A DNA stretch of 38,796 nucleotides from Actinomycetota bacterium. Lineage in GTDB: Bacteria > Actinomycetota > Acidimicrobiia > Acidimicrobiales > CAIXPF01. How positions within the stretch are numbered: the first letter of the stretch is position 1; each line of letters begins with the position of its first letter. The stretch lies in contig VGBO01000017.1 in assembly GCA_016870475.1 (NCBI GenBank), forward strand, positions 1-38,796. Direction: 5' to 3'. Positions 34,611 to 38,796 of this stretch are shown here, piece by piece. The notes under the pieces were generated by a model. The model was not told the origin of the DNA and did not search any database. It worked only from the letters and a program-made list of their open reading frames with translations. The position numbers were made by a program, and so were the translations under genes.

Positions 34611-35831
34611 ATGCCTGCCGCAGACGACCTGCCCCTCGCTGGGATCCGTGTCCTCGAGCTGACGAGCTGGATGGCCGCCCCGTCCGCGGGGGCGATCCTC
34701 GCCGACCTCGGCGCCGACGTCGTGAAGCTCGAGCCGCTGCGCGGCGACCCGATGCGGGGCATGTCCCGCCAGCCGAAGCGCGAGGAGGGCGAACCCGAGC
34801 GCGACGAGCCGTTCCACGTCGACAACCGGGGCAAGCGGTCGATCACCGTGGCGATCGACCAGCCCGACGGCGCAGCCCTCGTCCGACGGCTCGTCGCCGA
34901 CCGCGACGTGTTCCTCACGAACCTGCTGCCCCGTCGGCAGGAGCGCTACGGCCTCGACCCCGACAGCCTGTTCGCCGTCCGGCCCCAGCTCGTGCACGCC
35001 ACGTTGTCCGGCTACGGCCGCAGCGGGCCGGAGGCGGGGCGTCCGGGCTACGACGTGACCGCGTTCTTCGGCCGAGGCGGGATCTCCGACTCGAGCATCG
35101 AACCGGGCGGACCGCTCCCCGCACCCCGGCCGGCACAGGGCGACCACACCACCGGCCTTGCGCTCGTCGCCGGGATCCTCGCAGCGTTGCGACGCGCCGA
35201 ACGGACGGGTGAGGGACAGGCGGTCGACGCGAGCCTGTTCGGCACCGCCGTGTGGACGATGGCGACCGACTACGCGGCAGCGGTGATCGACCACCGGAAC
35301 CCCTCCAAGCGGGATCGGCGCCACCTGATCACCCCGCTCGCAAACCGGTTCCGGTGCGCGGACGACCGTTGGGTGGTCGTGAACATGCCCGAGCAGCACT
35401 GGTGGCCGGTGTTCTGCAAGGCCGTCGGGCTCGAATCCCTCCTCGACGACGAACGCCTGCAGACGACCAAGGGCCGGTTCGACAACATGCCCGAACTGAT
35501 CGACACGATCGATGCGGTCATGGCGACCCGCCCGCTCGCCGAGTGGGCGCGCATCTTCGACGACGTCGGCATGATCTGGGGCCCAGCGAACACGCTCGCC
35601 GACGTGGTCGCCGACCCGCAGGCGCACGCGGAGCGACTGTTCCCCGAGATCACCATGGCCGACGGAACGACGTTCCCGACGGTCGCGATCCCCTTCAAGA
35701 TCCGGGGCGCGGCGATCGGCCCGCAGGGGCCGGCACCTGAGCTCGGAGCCCACACGGCCGAGGTGCTCGGCGACGCAGGGGTCACGGCCGCCGAACTCGA
35801 CGATCTGCGGAGCCGGGGAGTGATCGGCTGA
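34611..35831 (+). CDS. CaiB/BaiF (family III) CoA-transferase
   Basis: This enzyme moves CoA between carboxylic acids through an aspartyl-CoA thioester. The 406 residues carry the family start (LAGIRVLELTSWMAAPSAGA, ILADLGADVVKLE) and the NRGKRSITVAI and SGYGRSGPEAGRPGYDVTAF blocks. The catalytic Asp is in PAQGDHTTGLALVAGILAAL. The C-terminal part includes GPANTLADVVADPQAHAERL. The acid substrate cannot be inferred. Twenty bases after its stop comes an enoyl-CoA hydratase gene with its own promoter, so the pair may act on the same acyl-CoA pathway (inference). Confidence 0.93.
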   Translation: MPAADDLPLAGIRVLELTSWMAAPSAGAILADLGADVVKLEPLRGDPMRGMSRQPKREEGEPERDEPFHVDNRGKRSITVAIDQPDGAALVRRLVADRDVFLTNLLPRRQERYGLDPDSLFAVRPQLVHATLSGYGRSGPEAGRPGYDVTAFFGRGGISDSSIEPGGPLPAPRPAQGDHTTGLALVAGILAALRRAERTGEGQAVDASLFGTAVWTMATDYAAAVIDHRNPSKRDRRHLITPLANRFRCADDRWVVVNMPEQHWWPVFCKAVGLESLLDDERLQTTKGRFDNMPELIDTIDAVMATRPLAEWARIFDDVGMIWGPANTLADVVADPQAHAERLFPEITMADGTTFPTVAIPFKIRGAAIGPQGPAPELGAHTAEVLGDAGVTAAELDDLRSRGVIG

Positions 35832-35839
35832 CGCTGGGC

Positions 35840-35845
35840 TAGGGT
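35840..35845 (+). promoter_or_regulatory. -10 box (TAGGGT) of the enoyl-CoA hydratase gene
   Basis: TAGGGT lies 6 bases before the ATG at 35852, in the 20-base gap after the CoA-transferase gene. Confidence 0.55.
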
Positions 35846-35851
35846 CCGGCC

Positions 35852-36664
35852 ATGAGCGACCTGGCCATCTACGACAAGTACCAGCACCTGCTCTTCGAGC
35901 GGCGTGGCAACGGCATCCTCTGGATTACGATCAATCGTCCCGAGCACTTCAACGCGACCGACAAGGTGCTCCACTGGGAACTGTCGAAGGTCTGGCTCGA
36001 GGTCGGCGAGGACCCGCTCACCCGCGTCGCCGTGATCACGGGCGCGGGCCGGGCGTTCTCAGCCGGTGGCGACTTCGGGATGATCGACGAGCAGCACAAC
36101 AACTTCCGGCGCGTCAGCGAGATCGCAAAGGAAGCCGCCGACGTCGTCTACAACATCATCGACTGCCCCAAGCCGGTGATCTCGGCGATCAACGGGGTGG
36201 CGGTCGGTGCGGGGCTCGCCACTGCGCTGATGGCCGACATCTCGATCATGGCGCACGAGGCCCGCATCACCGACGGGCACACCCGTCTCGGTGTCGCTGC
36301 GGGTGACCACGCCGTGATCCTGTGGCCGCTGCTGACCAGCATGGCGAAGGCGAAGTACTACCTGATGACGTGCGACTTCATCGACGGCGTCGAGGCGGAA
36401 CGCATCGGGCTCGTGTCGCGCTCGGTTCCGCTCGCCGACCTCGAGGCCACCGCGATGGAGGTCGCGACGAAGTTGGCGACGGGCGCCCAGTCGGCGATCC
36501 GTTGGACGAAGCGAAGTCTCAACCTGTGGCTCAAGCAGTCGACGCCTGCGTTCGAGGCATCGCTTGCGTATGAGATGCTCGGCTTCTTCTCCGACGACTG
36601 CCGCGAAGGGCTCGACGCCCTGCAGGAGAAGCGGGACCCGGACTACCCCTCGGCGCGGGACTGA
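35852..36664 (+). CDS. Enoyl-CoA hydratase/isomerase (crotonase) family protein
   Basis: This is a crotonase-fold enzyme acting on an acyl-CoA. The 270 residues contain ILWITINRPEHFNATDKVLH, the first oxyanion-hole segment GAGRAFSAGGDFGMID and the second, AINGVAVGAGLATALMADIS. TDGHTRLGVAAGDHAVILWP and a C-terminal helix (ALQEKRDPDYPSARD) follow. The two Glu of classical hydratases are not clearly in place, so hydratase, isomerase or another crotonase reaction is possible. It lies downstream of the CoA-transferase and convergent with the DUF4190-like gene. Confidence 0.92.
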   Translation: MSDLAIYDKYQHLLFERRGNGILWITINRPEHFNATDKVLHWELSKVWLEVGEDPLTRVAVITGAGRAFSAGGDFGMIDEQHNNFRRVSEIAKEAADVVYNIIDCPKPVISAINGVAVGAGLATALMADISIMAHEARITDGHTRLGVAAGDHAVILWPLLTSMAKAKYYLMTCDFIDGVEAERIGLVSRSVPLADLEATAMEVATKLATGAQSAIRWTKRSLNLWLKQSTPAFEASLAYEMLGFFSDDCREGLDALQEKRDPDYPSARD

Positions 36665-36683
36665 CCCGACCGGCCCGCGGCCC

Positions 36684-37412
36684 TCACGACGCCGAGGGCG
36701 ACGAATCGAGGAACGGTTCGTAGACCTCGGCCACGTCGCAACGCAGCGCCGACCGGGCCGTCATTGCCGGAACCGTGGCGCTGAGCGCCACCGATGCGGT
36801 CCCGCGCGCGGGAACGTCCACGGACCCCCGATCCGAAGCGGCCTCGGAACCGGCGACGATGAACGCGCCCTCGACCACGAAGGTCTGCTCGAACGCCGTA
36901 CGGTTCCGCAGGGTGACGGTCATCTCGACGAGTCCGTCGGACGACAGGTCGCAGGTGTCCACCGTCGTGCTGTACGTGCCGAGGTCGGCGACATCGCCGA
37001 CGGGCACGTCGAGGTTCTCGGCGAGGCCGATGATCGCAGCGACGAACGCGATCGTGCCGAAAACCCACACCGCGGCACCGACCACCACGCTCGACAACCC
37101 GAGGATCCACCCGGCGCGGGCCTTGCCGAGGCCGACGCCGCCGATCTTCTTCGCCGTGCCGGCGGCCACGAGTCCGAGGATGAACGCCATGATCCCGGGG
37201 AGGAACATCCACTGGCAGAGCACCAGGGAGACGATCCCGAGCACCAGCGCCGCGGTGGCGAGCCCGTTGGAAGGGGACGGAACCGGTCCGCGGTACCCGC
37301 CGGAGGTGCCGTACCCGCCGGGGGTCGCCGGGGTGAGCCAGGGCTGGGCGGGTTGGGGAGCCTGCGGCTGCGGCGGCCGGTACGGGTCTCCGGGAGGCGG
37401 TGCATCGACCAT
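36684..37412 (-). CDS. DUF4190-like membrane protein with extracellular beta domain
   Basis: This is a 242-residue membrane protein of unknown role. A Pro/Gly/Tyr-rich cytoplasmic N-terminus (about 1-48) leads to a DUF4190-like region with two helices (ATAALVLGIVSLVLCQWMFL and WILGLSSVVVGAAVWVFGTI) joined by AAGTAKKIGGVGLGKARAGW. An outer domain of about 100 residues follows, with two Cys (DTCDLSS, LRCDVAE) and a beta pattern (VEMTVTLRNRTAFEQTFVVE) like DUF4352 or FxLYD domains. The ATG follows TAGCCT by 6 bases. It is divergent from the tRNA gene. Confidence 0.82.
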   Translation of the reverse strand: MVDAPPPGDPYRPPQPQAPQPAQPWLTPATPGGYGTSGGYRGPVPSPSNGLATAALVLGIVSLVLCQWMFLPGIMAFILGLVAAGTAKKIGGVGLGKARAGWILGLSSVVVGAAVWVFGTIAFVAAIIGLAENLDVPVGDVADLGTYSTTVDTCDLSSDGLVEMTVTLRNRTAFEQTFVVEGAFIVAGSEAASDRGSVDVPARGTASVALSATVPAMTARSALRCDVAEVYEPFLDSSPSAS

Positions 37413-37418
37413 ACGCGG

Positions 37419-37424
37419 AGGCTA
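37419..37424 (-). promoter_or_regulatory. -10 box (TAGCCT) of the DUF4190-like gene
   Basis: TAGCCT on the minus strand lies 6 bases before the ATG at 37412. Confidence 0.5.
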
Positions 37425-37432
37425 TCCGGCGT

Positions 37433-37463
37433 TTGCCGGGCCCCGACGGCAGGCTGCTATCGT
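37433..37463 (+). promoter_or_regulatory. Promoter of tRNA-Ala (TTGCCG-N19-TATCGT)
   Basis: TATCGT (37458-37463) ends 11 bases before the mature tRNA. TTGCCG (37433-37438) is a possible -35 with a slightly long 19-base spacer. Confidence 0.5.
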
Positions 37464-37474
37464 GAGCGAGCCTC

Positions 37475-37547
37475 GGGGCTATAGCTCAGGTGGAAGAGCG
37501 CTTGCATGGCATGCAAGAGGTCGAGGGTTCAAGTCCCTCTAGCTCCA
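37475..37547 (+). tRNA. tRNA-Ala (anticodon GGC)
   Basis: The cloverleaf is complete. The acceptor stem GGGGCTA pairs with TAGCTCC (one G-T), and the D arm is GCTC/GAGC. The anticodon stem CTTGC/GCAAG carries the loop ATGGCAT, giving anticodon GGC. The T arm holds GGTTCAAGT, and the discriminator base is A. CCA is not encoded. It reads GCC codons, which are abundant in this GC-rich genome. Confidence 0.97.
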
Positions 37548-37556
37548 CGTCGATGG

Positions 37557-37584
37557 AACGGCCCGGCCAGCTGGCCGGGCCGTT
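37557..37584. terminator. Strong palindromic terminator after tRNA-Ala
   Basis: AACGGCCCGGCC pairs perfectly with GGCCGGGCCGTT around a 4-base AGCT loop, followed by a T on the plus side. It sits 9 bases after the tRNA and just before the end of the convergent membrane-protein gene, so it can serve both. Confidence 0.8.
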
Positions 37585-37589
37585 TCGCG

Positions 37590-38099
37590 TCACCGACCCG
37601 CGCGACGCACCGGTCCGAGTGGACGGAGCCGAACCCCGACGAGGCCGATGAGGCACGTGAGGACCAACGACGGGACGTGGAGCAGCTCGGAACTCGCGAG
37701 ACCGACCCCCGGCTCATCGAAGACCCCGGCGACCGCCTGCGCGACGATCGCCGCCGAGGCGAACGCGAAGCACGGCAGCGACCACCTCGGGCGCCAGGCC
37801 ACGAGGCACCCGCCGACGCTGACGACAAGCCCGAGCGCGCCGTCACGGGTCAGGTGCGCTGCGGTCGAACCCTCGAGCAGCCCGAGCGGGTCCGCGCCGA
37901 CCAGCCACGGCAACGCGACGACCGACTGCGCGACTGCGAGCACGGCGACCGTGAACCTCAACCAGCGAGGCGGCCCCGGGAGCGCGTCACCGAGTCGCGC
38001 GAGCAGGTCCTCGGCGTCGTCCCTGCTCCTCGGCAGGCCGACCACCGGAGCGAGGCCGTCCTCGGCGTCGTCGTCCCGGTCGTGGCCCTGCCCGCTCAT
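37590..38099 (-). CDS. Four-helix membrane protein co-encoded with an ECF sigma factor
   Basis: The protein has 169 residues from the ATG at 38099, which overlaps the sigma-factor stop (ATGA). An acidic, basic-poor cytoplasmic N-terminus of about 50 residues (GQGHDRDDDAEDGLAPVVGL, AEDLLARLGDAL) precedes four hydrophobic helices: WLRFTVAVLAVAQSVVALPW, GALGLVVSVGGCLVAW, CFAFASAAIVAQAVAG and SLVLTCLIGLVGVRL. There is no zinc-finger HxxxCxxC motif of classical ZAS anti-sigma factors. Position and coupling make it a candidate membrane anti-sigma factor or signal partner (inference). A longer upstream frame would lie inside the sigma gene and is rejected. Confidence 0.75.
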   Translation of the reverse strand: MSGQGHDRDDDAEDGLAPVVGLPRSRDDAEDLLARLGDALPGPPRWLRFTVAVLAVAQSVVALPWLVGADPLGLLEGSTAAHLTRDGALGLVVSVGGCLVAWRPRWSLPCFAFASAAIVAQAVAGVFDEPGVGLASSELLHVPSLVLTCLIGLVGVRLRPLGPVRRAGR

Positions 38100-38587
38100 G
38101 CCGATCGCGCGTCGCCTGCGTCGAGCGCCTCGGCGAATGCCGCCCGGGCCCGGTGGAGCCGGGAGCGAACGGTCCCGACCGGCAGATCCAACACCGCGGC
38201 GGCGGTCTCGTAGTCGTAGCCGAGCACGCCGCACATGACGAGCACCTCGCGGTGGTCGCGCTGGAGCGTGGCCAGCACGGCGAACGTCTCCCCGGAGGCG
38301 TCGGGATGCTCCACCAGCGCGGGCGACCTCGTCGCGAGCCCGGCGCCCCGGCGTTCACGACGTTCGAGATCGATCACGCACCGGCGACAGATGCGGATCA
38401 GCCAACCTTCGAAGCTGCCCTCCCCCCGGAAGGAGTCGAGGTGCCGCCAGGCTCGAAGGAACGTCTCCTGGACGGCGTCCTCGGCGACCGTCGAGGACGA
38501 CGCGAGCGATGCCGCATACGTTCGGACGGCACGATGGTGCTGCCGCACCAGCTTCTCGAACCCTCGTTCCGGCACCGCTCCAGTCAA
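38096..38587 (-). CDS. ECF-family RNA polymerase sigma factor
   Basis: This is a 163-residue extracytoplasmic-function sigma factor. Region 2 spans about residues 9-75 (FEKLVRQHHRAVRTYAASLA, VAEDAVQETFLRAWRHLDSF, GWLIRICRRCVIDLERRERR). Region 4 spans about 100-155 (LATLQRDHREVLVMCGVLGY, ETAAAVLDLPVGTVRSRLHR). The start is a TTG at 38587 or the GTG at 38575; an in-frame stop at 38603 excludes a longer protein. It is coupled to the membrane protein downstream and divergent from copC. The copC promoter matches the ECF consensus, so copC is its likely target (inference). Confidence 0.93.
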   Translation of the reverse strand: MTGAVPERGFEKLVRQHHRAVRTYAASLASSSTVAEDAVQETFLRAWRHLDSFRGEGSFEGWLIRICRRCVIDLERRERRGAGLATRSPALVEHPDASGETFAVLATLQRDHREVLVMCGVLGYDYETAAAVLDLPVGTVRSRLHRARAAFAEALDAGDARSA

Positions 38588-38626
38588 GCCGACGCCGACC
38601 GGTCAGGGCCACCACCGGGCATCGCC

Positions 38627-38654
38627 GGAACTTTTCGCGGGATCGGACCGTCTA
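38627..38654 (+). promoter_or_regulatory. ECF-type promoter of copC (GGAACT-N16-CGTCTA)
   Basis: GGAACT (38627-38632), 16 bases, then CGTCTA (38649-38654) match the common ECF consensus with ideal spacing. The copC GTG starts 6 bases later, so the transcript would be leaderless. No matching promoter was seen for the sigma gene itself. Confidence 0.72.
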
Positions 38655-38660
38655 CCCGTC

Positions 38661-38796
38661 GTGCCCAGGGAACGCCGAACGGCAACGGTCGCCCGTCGCC
38701 TCGTGCTCACGCTCGCTGCACTGGTGGTGGTCGGCGGCGCCTCGGCCGATCCTGCTGGGGCCCATGCGGCGCTCGTGGGCAGCGAACCCGCCGACG
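38661..38796 (+). CDS. copC: CopC-like copper-binding protein, N-terminus only
   Basis: The first 45 residues are visible; the rest is beyond the window. A signal peptide (RRLVLTLAALVVVGGASADP, then AGA) is followed by HAALVGSEPAD, the conserved start of mature CopC proteins. There the N-terminal His is a copper ligand after cleavage. The start is a GTG 6 bases after the -10 of an ECF-type promoter. It is divergent from the sigma-factor gene. A copper-handling role is known for the family; the ligands beyond His1 cannot be checked here. Confidence 0.8.
   Translation, partial: MPRERRTATVARRLVLTLAALVVVGGASADPAGAHAALVGSEPAD

Noticed and set aside
38587-38660. ECF promoter for autoregulation of the sigma gene
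   Set aside because: A GACG is present at 38591, but no GTTCC partner lies at the right distance on that strand.

Overview
This is a GC-rich chromosomal window from an actinobacterium, most likely a member of the Acidimicrobiia. That placement is inferred from the high GC, the actinobacterial gene order, a BldD homologue, actinobacterial-type Tad genes and short-leader TANNNT promoters; it was not tested against a database. No insertion sequence, integrase, prophage, CRISPR array or rRNA was seen. One tRNA gene, tRNA-Ala(GGC), is present. No stretch longer than 300 bases lacks a gene.

Bases 1-7060, all on the minus strand except the RDD gene, are a housekeeping block: glycyl-tRNA synthetase (cut by the window edge), recO, uppS, era, a CNNM/CorC protein, ybeY and phoH. 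Most of these overlap by four bases (ATGA or GTGA). Bases 7180-16200 hold a small uncharacterised protein, an excisionase-type HTH protein and a compact plus-strand Tad/Flp pilus cluster: a CpaB-like SAF protein, a TadZ/CpaE-like protein, TadA, TadB, TadC, a small pilin-like protein and three TadE/TadG-like pseudopilins. The cluster ends with a membrane-anchored degenerate kinase and a LysM protein. Bases 16248-17938 encode a luciferase-like oxidoreductase and a BldD-like regulator that keeps the c-di-GMP-binding signature. In mycobacteria rsmE lies close to phoH, so the 7.1-18.0 kb block appears to be inserted into an otherwise conserved neighbourhood.

Bases 18030-26630 return to conserved genes: rsmE, dnaJ, hrcA and lepA on the minus strand, rpsT on the plus strand, then holA, comEC and comEA on the minus strand. 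ComEC keeps its channel domain, but its C-terminal nuclease-like domain has lost the metal-binding motif. Bases 26700-30010 carry a collagen-like lipoprotein, a thioredoxin-TPR protein, a PAC2 protein and a secreted protein of unknown function. Bases 30016-36664 carry an acyl-AMP ligase/acyl-CoA synthetase, leuS, a CaiB/BaiF CoA-transferase and an enoyl-CoA hydratase. The end of the window holds a DUF4190-like membrane protein, tRNA-Ala with a strong terminator hairpin, and an ECF sigma factor with an overlapping membrane protein gene. Divergent from these is the start of a copC gene preceded by a well-formed ECF-type promoter.

Across the window many starts lie 6-9 bases after a TANNNT box. 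This suggests widespread leaderless transcription and was used to choose several starts.
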